DNA of 64,000 nt from Chlorocebus sabaeus (GCF_047675955.1 NC_132925.1:78373622-78437621), one strand, 5' to 3'. Shown: positions 22,013-34,205, numbered from the stretch's first letter. The notes: a model not told the origin generated them from the sequence alone. Numbers and translations are program-made.

Positions 22013-22317
22013 CTGGGCGTAATGGCTCCTGCCTGTAATCCTAGCACTTTGGGAGACCGAGGCGAGCAGATCACTTGAGGTCAGGAGTTCGAGACCAGTG
22101 TTGCCAACATGGTGAAACCCCGTCTCTACTAAAAATACAAAATTAGCCGGGCATGGTGGTGCACACCTGTAATCCCAGTTACTTGGGAGGCTGAGGCAGG
22201 AGAATCACCTGAGCCCGGAAGGCGGAGGTTACAGTGAGCTGAGATCATACCATTGCACTCCAGCCCGGGTAAGAAAGCAGGACTCTTGTCTCACACACAC
22301 ACACACAAAAGAAAAAG
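22013..22317 (+). mobile_element. Alu, sense, tail partly converted to (CA)n
   Basis: 'gggcgtaatggctcctgcctgtaat' to 'gactcttgtctc', then (AC)8 at 22292-22308 and an A-rich end. The CA run has replaced the start of the A-tail. Confidence 0.94.
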
Positions 22318-22334
22318 TAAGAAGAAAAATAAGT

Positions 22335-22935
22335 GAAACACAGAATCCCCCAATTCCACTTGTAGGTATATATTCCAAAGAATTGAGAGTACAAACTCAA
22401 ATAGATACTTGTACATCAATATTCACAAGGCATTAATCACAAAAATATCCATCAGCAGATCAATGGATCAACAAAATGGAGCATATACATGCAATGGAAT
22501 ATTTCCAGCCTTTAAAAGGAATGAAATCCTGATACATGTCACAACAGTGGATGAACCTTGAAAACATTATTCTAAGTGAAATAACCCAGACACAAAAGGA
22601 CAAATGTTGTATGATTCCACTTATATGAGGACACTTATATTGTACCTTATATGAGGCACAATAAATATTGTATGATTTCACTAACGTGAGTAAAATGGGT
22701 AGAGACAGAAAGTAGATTAGAGGTTACCAGAAGCTGGAAGGAGGGAGAAATGGGGAGTTACTGCTTAATGGGTATAGAGCTTCAGCTTGAGATGATTTAA
22801 AAGTTCTGGAAGTGGACAGTGGTGATGGTTGCAAAACATTGCAAATGGACTTAATGCCGTTGAACTGTACACCTAAAAATGGTTAAAAGAGTAAATCTTA
22901 TGTTATGTGTGTTTTATCACAATTTTGAAAAAGGT
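22335..22935 (+). mobile_element. L1 3' end, sense, inside the hAT element
   Basis: 'gtaggtatatattccaaaga', 'atggaatatttccagcctttaaaaggaatgaaat', 'ggttaccagaagctggaagg' and 'gttgaactgtacacctaaaaatggttaaaa' are ORF2 end to 3'UTR of an old L1. It is 5'-truncated. A short local duplication of 'ttatatgagg' occurs near 22621 and 22650. Confidence 0.88.
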
Positions 22936-24384
22936 AATTGAGGAACCCCGAGATTTTTTACTTATTGAGTTATATCTCTCTGTATTTGCTGATTTCAAAA
23001 GTAAAATTGAAAAATTAAAAAAAATATTTATTATTACATTTAAAAATAAAAGAATAAACCCATTGCATGTGAACATAAATAACACTTTTGTGAAAATAAT
23101 TATATTTTATAAAACAAGTACATAATGAAAAGAGTGGTATTACTTTATATTTTTGCAAATCTCTTTAATGTCTGGGCTTGATAAAAGATAACTGAATTCT
23201 GATATCTGCTTCTACATTCAATTTATTATGATATATTGTTTTTGTGGAAATATAAGAAAATATAGCCTCGAAGATATATATAGTTGAACAATAAAGGCCT
23301 CTTCAGATAATTGTGGAAATTCTTTTCTAATATTATATCAGAATTGGACAAGTGACAGTTTTTTAAAAGTTTGTATCACTGTGGCATCTGAAACATATCA
23401 ATTAAGTATGCTGTTAAATTACAATTCATTGATCTATCTTGCACTTTGAATGTATTTTTTTACTTGTGGATAATTTTGCAACGTCCTGCATTGAGTATTT
23501 GGGAAATTGTGGATCTTCGACTTTGGCAGATCTCCCTAACATTGACATGTTTCAGTGAATAATAAAAAAATCACATATATAAACATTATCACCAATCTTA
23601 TCAGAAGAATTTTTAAGTACTGGAAATTGTTAAGCTCACAGTAGTGAATATAAGTTTTCAAAAATTCTAATTTTTACTGGAACTCTTGAGTTCTACCATT
23701 GGCAACAGATACTGTCAGTTGTTTAGAAGAGCTAATTTTGTTCACTTTAAAGGAAAGTTTTAACAAAATATCTGCCAAACACCCGAGTCTAAATAACCAT
23801 ACTTTATTTTATTCCATGAGAAAAGCACATAGTTCATCTTGCAACTCAAACCTCCACACAAATGCTCCCCATCTTGGCACGTCCATTGGATGTTGTTACA
23901 CAACATACTTACTTTATGCATATCTCCCATATTGTCACACAGAATGTTAAAAAGATAGGTATTCAAGGGTCAAAATTTAGTAAAACTAATCATTTATAGT
24001 CCTTCAGCAAGGACATTCATTTTTATTTTTCTTTGGTAGCTAGCCTACAATCAGCAAAGACATTCTTAAGTCAAAATGGCATTTAAAAAAAGCCTTGGAA
24101 TTACATGACAATGAGGAATACAACAACTTCGAGTACAGCTTGGTGTCACAGCCTTGACTCATGCTGTGGCACAAATAGCTTTTCCTACCACTGCTGTTGC
24201 ACCGTTAGTGCCAATGTCAGCACAGTGAAAAAGCAAATATCTTAGTATTATGAAAATCTTTTTGATCTTGTGGACTGCCAGGGGCCTGCAGACTTTGAGA
24301 ACCACCGTTCTAGTCAGAGGGAGATACATATAAAGGCCAGAAGGAGACAAAGAGATTAACTAAAGTAATAAGATTGGCCACAAC

Positions 24385-24480
24385 TTATATTTATTCAATT
24401 AAGTAATTAAAGTGTCTACCATGTTCCAGGTACTGCTGTAGCCCTTGAGCATACAGTGGTGAATAAAACTAGTCATCTCT
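24385..24480 (-). mobile_element. L2 LINE 3' end fragment, antisense
   Basis: 'gtgtctaccatgttccaggtactgctgtagcccttgagcatacagtggtgaataaaac' is the reversed L2 end. Confidence 0.75.
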
Positions 24481-24600
24481 TTCTCTTTCTATATTTGCCT
24501 TTTCTATTGTAGTAAAATATCCATGACATAACCTGGACCATTCAACCATTTTTTAAGTGTACAGTTCAGTGGCACTTTGTTTAGTTTTTATTTCTTTCTT

Positions 24601-24731
24601 TAATTTTTTTTTTGTAAAGATGGTGTCTTGCTATGTTGCCCAGGCTGGTCTCAAACTTCTGTCCTCAAGCAATCCTATCACCTTGGCCTCCTAAATTGTT
24701 GGGATTGCAGGCATGAGCCACTGCACCCAAC
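24601..24731 (-). mobile_element. Partial Alu (left-monomer type), antisense
   Basis: T-run then 'gatggtgtcttgctatgttgcccaggctggtctc' to 'gagccactgcaccc'. Only about half an Alu is present. Confidence 0.85.
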
Positions 24732-25263
24732 CACTTTGTATACTCTTTAGTCAAGATCTTTTTCAGATATTTTCACCCAGTCTGGGGCTTTCCCTTTTAA
24801 TTTCTTCCCATGGTCTTTTGAAGAGCTGATGTTTTAAATTTTATTGTAGTCCAATTTGTTAATTTTAAATTGTGACTAATGCTTTTTTGTCTTGTCTAAG
24901 AAATTTTTGTCTACCTCAGGGTTGTGAAGGTATTCTGTATTTTCTCCTAGAAGTATCAGAATTTAGTTTTATGTTTAGGTTTATGATTCATTTCAAGTAA
25001 ATTTTTGTGTATGATGTGACATAGAAGCTGAGTTTTGTTTCTTTTCTCCATACAATATATGTTTGCTCCAGGACAATTTGTTGAAAAAAACCCAATTCTT
25101 TCCCCATTGAGTTATTTTGTTACATTTGTCTTAATTACTGTAGGTTTATAGTAAGTCTTAAAATTAGTCAATATAGCCTTCCAGTTTAGCTTTTCTTTCT
25201 TTTTACCTTTTTTAAAAAGATTGTTTTGGTTACTCTAAACCCTTTTGAATTTCAAATACATTT

Positions 25264-25561
25264 ATTTATTTATATTATTATTTTTTTGAGATGGAGTCTT
25301 GCTCTGTCACCCAGACTGGAGTGCAGTGGGGCAATCTCAGCTCACTGCCAGCCCCGCTTCCTGGGTTCAAGCAGTTCTTGTGCCTCAGCCTCCTGAGTAG
25401 CTGGGATTACAAGTGTGTGTACCACACCCGGCCAATTTTTTGTAGAGAAGGGGTCTCACCATGTTGCCCAGGCTGTTCTTGAACTTCTGGCCTCAACTGA
25501 TCCAACTGCCATGGCTTCCCAAAGTGTTGGGATTACAGGCATGAGCCACCACTCTTGGCAG
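25264..25561 (-). mobile_element. Alu, antisense, inside the L1M
   Basis: Full-length Alu in reverse with an 11-bp duplication 'caaatacattt' at 25253-25263 and 25562-25572. Confidence 0.95.
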
Positions 25562-25884
25562 CAAATACATTTTATAATTACTTTGTGAATTTCTACAAAC
25601 AAAAATCTGGATAGAATTTTGGTAGGATTTGTGCTGAATCTATAGATTCATTTGAAGATGGTATGTCTCTCCATTTATTGTTTTCTTTAATTTCTCTCAG
25701 CTGAGTTGTGTTTTCAGTGTAAATAATCTCCTTTTTGTCAAAATTAATTCCTCAGTCTATATTTTTGATGTTATTATAAATATTTCAAAATCTCATTTTT
25801 TGATTATTTGTTGCTAGAATAAATGCAATTAATTTTTGTATATTGACCTTGTGTCCTGCAGTCCTACTAAATTCACTTATTCAT

Positions 25885-26599
25885 TGTATTGACCTGTTTT
25901 TGCATTACTATAAAGGAATACCTGGGATCAAGTAAGTTGTTTTTTTTTTTTTTTAGAGTCTCACTCTGTCACCCAGACTGGAATGCAGTGGTGCAATCTG
26001 GCCTCACTGCAATGCAACTTCCACCTTCTGGGTTCAAGCGATTCTGCCTTGGCTCCCCGAGTAGCTGGGATTACAGGCACCTGCCACCATGCCCTGCTCA
26101 TTTTTTGTATTTTTGGTAGAAATGGAGTTTCACCATGTTGGCCAGGCTGGTTTTGAACTCTTGACCTCAAGTGATCCACCTGCCTCAGCCTCCCAAAGTG
26201 CTGTGATTACAGGCATGAGTCACCGCGTCTGGCTGAGACCAAGTAATTTATAAAGAAAAGAGGTTTAATTGGCTCACAGTTCCGCAGGCTATATAAGCAT
26301 GACATCAGCATCTCCTTGGCTTCTCACAGAGGCTTCAGGAAGCTTACAGTCATGGCAGAAGGTGAAGGAGGAGCAGGCATGTAGAAAGCAAGAAAGCGGG
26401 GGAGGTGCCATACACTTTTAAACAACCATCTCTGGCATGAACTCAGTGAGAACTTACTCATCACCAAGGGGATGGCGCTAAACCATTCATGAGGGATCTG
26501 CCCTGAGGCTCCAAACACCTCCTACCAGGCCCCACCTTCAATACTGGGGATTACATTTCAACATGACATTTGGAGGGGACAAATATCCAAACCATATCA
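25885..26599 (-). mobile_element. MaLR LTR (MST-like), antisense, split by an Alu
   Basis: Left end TGTATTGACC, right end CCATATCA. It includes 'tttttgcattactataaagg', 'agaggtttaattggctcacag', 'cttacagtcatggcagaaggtg' and 'cccaccttcaatactggggattac'. The 5-bp flanks 'ttcat' and 'ttaat' agree at four positions. The Alu occupies 25940-26234. Confidence 0.9.
25940..26234 (-). mobile_element. Alu, antisense, inside the MaLR LTR
   Basis: T-run, then reversed Alu to 'gtcaccgcgtctggct'. The flanks 'gatcaagtaagtt' (left) and 'gaccaagtaattt' (right) are a decayed target duplication, and the LTR reads on across them. Confidence 0.94.
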
Positions 26600-27990
26600 T
26601 TAATGCTAATAGTTTTTTGTTTTTTAAAGATGCTTTTGATCTTCAGTGTAGACACTGTGGTTACCTGTAAATACTATTTTATTTCTTCCAAGTTCTATGC
26701 TTTTTATTCCTTTTCCTTGCCTTATTGTACTAAGATATCCAGTCCTATGTTTAATAAGATTGGTGAGAGTGAGAATTATTGCTTTGTTCCTGATCATAGT
26801 GATAAAGTGTTTTATAGATTAACAGTTAGTATAATACTAGTTGTATATTTTTCTTAGCCATCATTATCAAATGATGAATTTCCCTTCTAGTAGTTTTCTG
26901 AGTGTTTTACTTATCAAATGAGTTTTGTGTATTTATTATGATGATTTGATTTATCTCAACGTTAACATGGTGAATTACCTTGAATTGATTGCTATTTGAA
27001 TATTGAACGAACTTTTCATTGCTGAGATAAACTTCACTTGGTCATAATATAGGATTTTTTTTTTTATGTATTCCTGGATTTAATTTACTAATATTTTATT
27101 GATAATTCTGGCATTTCTACTCATGAGGGATATTCACCTGTGATTTTATCTTCTTGTAATATCTTTGCTAGGCTAGTATCAGAGTTAATACTGGCATTAT
27201 AAAATGAGTTGCAAAGTGTTCTCTCCTCTTTTATTTTCTGAGTTTCTTTAAGATTGTTATTAGTTCTTCCTTAAATGTTTGATAGAATTCACCAGCAAAA
27301 CCATCTGGACCTGGAGTTTTCCTTGTGGGAAGATTTTTTATTATGGATTCAAATTCAGTTTCTTTATTAGATATCGGGCTCTTCAGATTTTTATATTTTT
27401 TCATCAATTTTTATAAATTGTGTTTTTAAAGAAAATAGTTCATTTCATATAACTTGCCAATTTTATAGGCATGAACTTGTTAGTAAAATTGTCTTTTTAT
27501 TCTTTTAATGTCTTTAGGACTTTTTGTGATAACTTTTCTTTTATTCCTGATATCAACAATTTCTGGGCTTTATTTTTGATCAGTCTTGTCAGGGATTTAT
27601 CAATCTGATATCTGATAGTTATAGATATGGCTAGCTCTGTGCCTCCAGAACTGACTTGTTTTTTAATTTTTCTATATAATTAGTTTCTTATCTTTATTAT
27701 TTCCCTCTATTTACCTTGCATTTAGTTTGCTCTTTTCCTAGATTCTTAAGATGGAAATGTAAATGTTTGATTTTATACTTTTCTTCTTCACTAATATTAT
27801 CATTTAAAGCTATAAATTCCCCCTTAGCGCTGCTTTAGCTGCATCCCACAATTTTTCATGAATTTTAATTATGTTTTGATTTGAAATATTTTCTAATATA
27901 TCTTGAGGTTTCTTCTTTGACCCATGGGTTATTTAGAAGTATATGGCTTCATTTCCAAATGCTTACCATTTTAAAAATATTTTATTATAG

Positions 27991-28170
27991 ACCTGGCAAA
28001 TTTTGCTAATAGATTGGATGTGGAGTGTGATAGAAAGATTGTGATCAAGGTTGACTCCAAGGTTTTTGGCCTGAGCAACTAGGTGAATGGTAGTGAGATG
28101 TACTGCCATGGGGGAATACTTGGAGAGTATCAAATTTGGATTGGGAAATCAACAAGTCAGTTTTTAACAT
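27991..28170 (-). mobile_element. L2-like LINE fragment, antisense
   Basis: 'gttgactccaaggtttttggcctgagcaactaggtgaatgg' matches the block order that follows the L2-like copy at 14480. Family assignment is less certain than for L2 3' ends. Confidence 0.5.
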
Positions 28171-28854
28171 TTTAAGTCATATTGGTGAATGTAAATTTAT
28201 GAAAGTCAGGGAATGACCATCTCCAATATTCTAAAAGAAAGATATTTTAATTTTCCTTATGCTGGAGTGATACACATGAAGTGGAAAAAGAAGAGTTTAA
28301 GTAAGTAAGTACTCACTAAATAAAACTCTGTAAGCAGAGTGTTTACCCTGTGGTTCTCTGAGTTCTGTTTGATTGTAAGTGCAAGATTTTGATATTTTCA
28401 AAAATTAGTAATGTGATTCATAGTCCAATTAGGGGTCATACGTTTGCCTTAGGAGGAGCGAAAGGGCATGTGCCATGTGTTAGCATTATGTTAGAAGTCA
28501 GTGGTGAAATTGTGTTCCACCTATGAATAGCTACTGTATGATTCTCTTATTGGAAGAGCATCAGAAAAATCAAATAGTGATCAAAATAGAAAGAGTGGAA
28601 ATAGTTATAGTTACGGATAGCTCTGTGCCCCCAGGATGTGATGAAGATCTTTACGTGGAAAAACCTAGTAGTTTACGACTCAGTACCTCTATTTGTCTAT
28701 TAGAGAAGCTATGTGGGATAAGATGGCATAATTCATGCTCTTCTTATCTTATTTTTAACTTAGATAAAAGCCAAGTTAAACATTTGAAAAATTCACCTAT
28801 TTTCTTAAATTTTTGCATTGGCTTAACAGAAAGTGAAACAGAGTAAAAACCTCC
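28171..28854. other. Unclassified 0.7-kb stretch
   Basis: No repeat recognised. A 107-residue plus frame (28523-28846) has no recognisable domain and no exon context. Interruption-free only by chance in AT-rich sequence. Confidence 0.4.
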
Positions 28855-29310
28855 TGTCTACTGTTCTCACCCATGGATCCAGTTTTCCCCCTGCCCACCA
28901 GAAACCACACATTTTTGGGGTGTCTTTCCAGAGTTTCTTTACGCATGCACAAGCAAATGTATACTCATTTACTCCCTCTTTTCCATATAATGGTAGTATA
29001 GCATATGTAATGTTCTATACTGTGCTTTTCTCACTTAGAACTATATCCTGGAATTTTTTTCCAGCTGCATATTATTTCCTTATATGGAATACCATGAACC
29101 ATAATTTATATAATCCATCTTATATTGATGGACATTTAGATTAAAAAAATCTTTTCCTATTAAAGTTAATGCTGCAATGAATAGGCTTATACATAAATCA
29201 TTTATCTCTAATAAATTCCCACAGGTGAAATTGCTAGATCAAACAGCATTTGCATTTGTAAGTTGTTAGCTATTGCTAAATTGTCCTCTACTGGCAAGCC
29301 CAGATATTTC
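28855..29310 (-). mobile_element. L1M 3' region, antisense, diverged
   Basis: 'ataatggtagtatagcatatgtaatgtt', 'tgatggacatttagatta', 'aatgctgcaatgaatag' and 'gtgaaattgctagatcaaacagcatttgcatttg' follow the reverse of an old L1 3' part. Confidence 0.6.
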
Positions 29311-29667
29311 AAAAGTACTTATTTCTGGAGCGCTATAGGTCTCCAGTGTTCAACTTGCTGCAAAAATTTGTCTTTTTTGGACAAGAGGAAGGAGGAAGAT
29401 AGGGAACATTTTGTGAAATTATTTTTATAAGTAACTTCAAATTCTTTATGAAACAAAGAAAAAATATAAGAAGATAGAAAACATTCAAGCATTACTATGT
29501 ATGATGTATTATTCTTGGCTATTTATGTAGATGAATCCTCACCACCAGTCTGTAAAGTTAGTTTCCTTTTTCTTATTCAAAGATGAAAAACTAATTCTCA
29601 GAAAGGTTATATATTTCATCCAAGATTGTGCTAATGGTTATTCAACAGGATCTAGAAGCTTATTTTT
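29311..29667. other. Unclassified short stretch
   Basis: Possible decayed MIR core at about 29560-29640 ('ttcaaagatgaaaaactaattctcagaaagg'), otherwise nothing recognised. Confidence 0.35.
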
Positions 29668-29976
29668 CTTCTTTCTTTCTTTCTTTTTTTTTTTTGAGAC
29701 GGAGTTTCGCTCTTGTTGCCCGAGCTGGAGTGCAATGGCGCCATCTTGGCTCACTGCAACCTCCGCCTCCCAAGTTAAAGCGATTCTCCTGCCTCAGCCT
29801 CCCGAGTAGCTGGGATTACAGGCATGCGCCACCATGCCTGGCTAATTTTGTATTTTTAGTAGAAATGGGGTTTCTCCATGTTGGTTAGACTGGTCTCGAA
29901 CTCACAACCTCAGGTGATCCGCCCACCTCAGCCTTCCAAAGTGCTGGGATTACAGGTGTGAACTACTATGCTGGGA
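29668..29976 (-). mobile_element. Alu, antisense, AluS-like
   Basis: CT-rich and T-rich tail, then 'gagacggagtttcgctcttg' through both arms to 'ctactatgctgggac'. Low divergence in the left part. Confidence 0.94.
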
Positions 29977-29984
29977 CTTCTTCT

Positions 29985-30893
29985 TTCTTTATTTTTTACT
30001 TATTTATTTTTTTATTATATTTTTAGTTTTAGGGTACATGTGCACAACGTGCAGGTTTGTTACATAGGTATACATGTGCCATGTTGGTTTTCTGCACCCA
30101 TCAACTCGTCATTTATATTAGGTATTTCTCCTAATGCTATCCCTCCCCCAGCTCCCACCCACTGACAGGCCCCATTATGTGATGTTCCCCACCCTGTGTC
30201 CCAGTGTTCTCATTGTTCAATTCCCACCTATGAGTGAGAACATGTGGTGTTTGGCTTTCTGCTCTTGTGATAGTTTGCTGAGAATGATGGTTTCCAGCTT
30301 CATCCATGTCTTTGCAAAGGACATGAACTCATCCTCTTTTATGGTTGCATAGTATTCCATGGTGTATATGTCCTACATTTTCTTAATCCAGTCTATCATT
30401 GGTGGGCATTCGGGTTGGTTCTAAGTCTTTGCTATTGTGAATAGTGTCACAATAAATATACGTGTGCACGTGTCTTTATAGTAGCATGATTTATAATCCT
30501 TTGGGTATATACCCTGTAATGGGATGGCTGGGTCAAGTGGTATTTCTAGTTCTAGATCCTTGAGGAATCACCACACTGTCTTCCACAATGGTTAAAAGCA
30601 TTCCTATTTCTCCACATCCTCTCCAGCATCTGTTGTTTCCTGACTTTTTAATGATTGCCATTCTAACTGGTGTGAGATGGTATCTCATCGTGGTTTTGAT
30701 TTGCATTTCTCTGATGACCAGGGATGATGAACATTTTTTCATGTGTCTGTTGGTTGCATAAATGTCTTCTTTTGAGAAATGTCTGTTCGTATATTTTGCC
30801 CACTTTTTGATGGGGTTGTTTTTTCTTGTAGATTTGTTTAAGTTCTTTGTAGATTCTGGATATTAGCCCTTTGTCAGATGGGTAGATTTGGCT
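29985..30893 (-). mobile_element. L1PA-type LINE, antisense, 5'-truncated (~0.9 kb)
   Basis: T-rich tail, then a 3'UTR beginning 'ttagggtacatgtgcacaacg', then the ORF2 C-terminal region in reverse. The frame at 30533-30742 (minus) translates to the recognisable L1 ORF2 C-terminal part containing 'YHLTPVRMAIIKKSGNN'. The insertion ends abruptly at about 30893, typical of 5' truncation during target-primed reverse transcription. Confidence 0.95.
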
Positions 30894-31218
30894 TCTTTCT
30901 TTCTTTTGTTTCTTTCTTTCTTTTTTTTTTTGTTGAGATGGAGTCTCGCTCTGTCGCCCAGCCTGGAGTGCAGTGGTGTGATCTCGGTTCACTGCAAATT
31001 CCGCCTCACGGGTTCATGCCATTCTCCTGCCTCAGCCTCCCGAGTAGCCGGGACTACAGGTGCCCGCCATCACACCCGGCTATTTTTCTGGTATTTTTTT
31101 TAGTAAAGACAGGGTATCACCGTGTTAACCAGGATGGTCTCGATCTCCTGACTTTGTGATCCGCCTGCCTCAGTCTCCCAAAGTGCTGGGATTACAGGCA
31201 TGAGCCACTGCGCCCAGC
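30894..31218 (-). mobile_element. Alu, antisense, young-looking
   Basis: CT/T-rich tail then 'gagatggagtctcgctctgtcgccc' to 'gccactgcgcccagc'. It abuts the truncated 5' end of the L1PA. Confidence 0.95.
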
Positions 31219-31794
31219 AGGCCTTCCTCTTTCTTAAGAAGAGGGACATGTTTGTACCTGGGGAGATTCTATCTCTTATGACAGGCTCCTCTGCCCTGTG
31301 ATGGTAAATCCATCTCTTGTGTTGGTATGAACTGCTAGGACCATATATGTTTCCTTTTTCTTATTCAAAGGTGATTGGGTTCTGATTCACCCAAAACTTG
31401 GCTGAACTCACTGTTAGAAGGTGGCACAAAGTTTAATTCTCTGGAATAGATAGTTTTAATAGTTCTGTAGAATATCTTATCTAATAATAGCATTTTCAGT
31501 TATACAATCTAAGATAAGGCAATCAGATATTTTGCTTGAGGATATAAATTAATTGCTGGCAGAAGTCAGTCAAGAGAAAGACTATATGTTTTGACTAGGG
31601 TACAGTGAGCAAGAAGTCGTCTTAATTCAGGCAGGCCACTGATTTCTAGATGACCTGAAGCAAGGTATTTAGCCATGACTGTTTTCAGCACTCTGTCTCC
31701 AAAATGGAAGGTCCTCATAGATAACATTGATCACTAACAATATACTTGGCATAAAATTAGTCATGATTGATGATGCAGCATGAAATATGAAATG
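31219..31794. other. Unclassified stretch
   Basis: No gene or repeat recognised. Confidence 0.4.
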
Positions 31795-32045
31795 GATAAG
31801 AGAACAGACTTTTTAGCCAAATAAACCTACATTTGAATGTTTTTCCTGTTCTTTACTGGGTGTGTGACCTTGGGAACTTTAGCAATTTTTCTAAGTCTTT
31901 CTTGCTTTGTCTGAAAAATGAGGATAACAGTCGTACCCACCTCATAGGGTTGTTGTGAAAATTAAATGAAATGACGTTGATAAAATGCTTAGTAAAGCAC
32001 CTGGAACATAATAAGTACTCATTGAATGGTAGCTGCTTTTATTAT
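31795..32045 (+). mobile_element. MIR SINE, sense, full length
   Basis: 'gaccttgggaactttagcaatttttctaag', 'gaaaaatgaggataacagtcgtacccacctcatagggttgttgtgaaaattaaatgaaatg', 'aaagcacctggaacataataag' in MIR order. Confidence 0.95.
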
Positions 32046-32462
32046 TTCATGTTAATACTCATGTTTTCTATTCTGAGATCTCTTTAGCCCGGCCATTGGG
32101 GCAGATTTCTGTACTGTGAGAACCAACTTTGTGTGTTTAATATGGCTGTATGCTCAGCTAAATCAAAACACAGAGGTAAAGCTCTACCTGACCTTGTTGG
32201 CGATTAGCTTTTGCCTTTTCATGCATGAGATGTGATTATCTTTATCATTGTCTTAGCTTGTGTTACCTACATATCATAAAATTATCCCAACCTTTTAATA
32301 TCCTGTCACAAACATTTATCTTTTTGACCTTCAATGGAATTGTGGTAAGTCTGTCTGCTCTTGAATGCATCTATCTATCTCATGTAATGTGAAATTACCA
32401 GTGCTGAAGTTTAATATTTATACCATGGTCACTCAGATGCCATGAGCTTTGATTCATCCTTG

Positions 32463-32476
32463 CCACTAGATGGCAC
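32463..32476 (+). promoter_or_regulatory. Candidate CTCF binding site
   Basis: 'CCACTAGATGGCAC' fits the core consensus CCASYAGRKGGCRS at all 14 positions, with the flanking 'tg' upstream and 'ta' downstream also of the common type. It is not in a repeat that I recognise. Occupancy cannot be judged from sequence. Direction is plus. Confidence 0.6.
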
Positions 32477-32631
32477 TATAATAGAACACATTCATCGTAG
32501 TTGTGCTTTACTGTCTGGGTAGAAATGCCATAGAAATAGGAGCTAAGGATGTGTAGCATCCACGTGTGAAACTGAAGATGAGAGAGCATTGACATAGGGA
32601 CATTTTGTAAATAGGAGAGTTTAGTGTTTGA

Positions 32632-32669
32632 GTTTTATGTGGTTTGGAGGAACCCAAACCACATAAAAC
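32632..32669. repeat. Perfect 16-bp inverted repeat with third copy nearby
   Basis: 'gttttatgtggtttgg' (32632-32647) faces its exact complement at 32654-32669 across a 6-nt loop. A further direct copy of the right arm (15 of 16 bases) lies at 32684-32698. Confidence 0.95.
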
Positions 32670-34205
32670 ACATAAAATGATCTCCAAACCACATAAAATG
32701 ATTTTGAGGATAGGAATAAGGGAGTAAGAAGAACAAAACTGGAAAGGAAGAAATGGAGAAACATGAGGATAATGTTTCAAGACTACTGCTGTGGGCAACA
32801 GGGCTTAATTCTACAGGAGCATCCTAAGAACCATGAAGAATGCCTCCCAGAATTGTCCACACAATGGTAGGGCAGCAAGAGTGCTTATTCATTAGCTCCT
32901 GTCCATTGGTTAAGGTTGCTCCCTGTTCTTTCGCTGCACATATGTATGAGCCAAAAAACTCCTGCTGGAATCCAACATGACCATGGGGCAGAAAGTAAAG
33001 ATTCTCAGTGTGGCCTAGAGATAAGATGCCATCAGGTGAAGCAGATCTGAGAATGCATTGAATTATCTATTCCAACCTGGTTAAAATCAGATACAAGGCT
33101 GGGTGGATATGACTCAGGGCACCAGATGTATCTACTACAGCGACCTAATAAATCATGTACTCTGTAAATTCTTCCAGTTGAAATAAACAAAGAATCTTAA
33201 TGAACCACCTGCATCTCCAAATCCTTGGGGGCTACCTGATGGGTATTCCAGCAAACGTTTAATGAATAAAAACATACATGGTTACTTTATGAAATTCAGA
33301 GAAGGAGATATCTTGCCTTTTATATCCTAGTAGGAAAGGATTCTCAAATCCTTTTATTATTGTGTACTAGAATATAGAAACAGGAAGTGTTTGTTGTTGT
33401 AGAAGCAGGAGGAGTTTACCAATTGGAAAAATCTGGGTTAGGCAGTATGTAGTAAGGGAATTGTAGTGTACTGGGGCTCAAGACAGTTTAGGATCTAGCT
33501 GTGATAACTGTCTAACTGTTGGATGAATTACTTAGGTCACCCTAAGCTGACCTCAGTCTCTTTATCTGTAGAAGATTGTATGTATAATATATATAATTGT
33601 TATATATATACGTTGACTGAGTTCAATCATCTTTAAGATTTCTTCTAGTCCTAAGATACTATGAAAATTATACATGTAGAAAAATAGGTGACTTTTTTGA
33701 ATGGGCATATTGTACTCATACGTATATTCATGTTTGCATGCATGACATGATGAATTTTTAACATTGGAATTGATTATCCACTTGACGCTGTGAAAATATC
33801 CTTGATCTTTAAAAATTGAAAAGTTTTGTTGGATTCAGAATGATGCACCAGATAATATTCAAGTATGTACAAGAAATACTAATTCTAAGGCATGCACAGG
33901 TAAAATAAATGAAACCCTGTTTTCTTTTGTTGGTTAGTTATATAACATTCTTTAGTCTTACAAATTAAGTAATTATTTAATAGCTATTTTAATGGAAGCA
34001 GGGAGAAGGTGCAATCATCTTTAGAGGTGGACAATCATGTAATTTATTGCACATACTGGACACCTTTGAGAGTGAAAGGGGGCACCAGTTATAATTAGTA
34101 ATTATTTTGGGTTAAGAGATATAACTCAGAACCACCCCAGGCAAACTGTGACAGGATATTGCCCTGTTTGAAGGTGGATTTCAACTTCCTTAGTGGCTAA
34201 GAAAA

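Larger units (their letters stand above)
21919..24307. mobile_element. hAT-like DNA transposon, ~1.5 kb, split by L1 and Alu
   Basis: The right end 'tttgagaaccaccg' and the left end 'cagtcatcaacttgg' are imperfect inverted versions of the Charlie-type terminus 'cagtggttctcaa'. The 8-bp flanks 'ttctagac' (21911-21918) and 'ttctagtc' (24308-24315) match at seven positions, as expected for hAT. The 5' part is 21919-22010 and the main body is 22936-24307; an Alu and an L1 3' end lie between. No transposase frame survives. Exact family not named. Confidence 0.65.
24505..27990 (-). mobile_element. L1M LINE, antisense, 3.5-kb locus with nested insertions
   Basis: The plus strand reads the reverse of an old L1: 3'UTR at 24505-24580, then ORF2 in reverse ('gtcctgcagtcctactaaattcac' near 25854-25877, 'cattataaaatgagttgc' near 27195-27212, 'accagcaaaaccatctggacctggagttttcc' near 27291-27322), and the 'cccatgggttatttagaagt' region near 27922. 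Coding capacity is gone. It is interrupted by a partial Alu (24601), an Alu (25264) and a MaLR LTR (25885) that itself contains an Alu. Confidence 0.88.
32046..34205. other. 2.2-kb low-repeat stretch without gene
   Basis: No repeat recognised except small TA runs (33573-33611). It holds the CTCF consensus match at 32463 and the hairpin at 32632. No frame above 96 residues. This is one of the two longest stretches of the window without an Alu, L1 or LTR. Confidence 0.5.
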
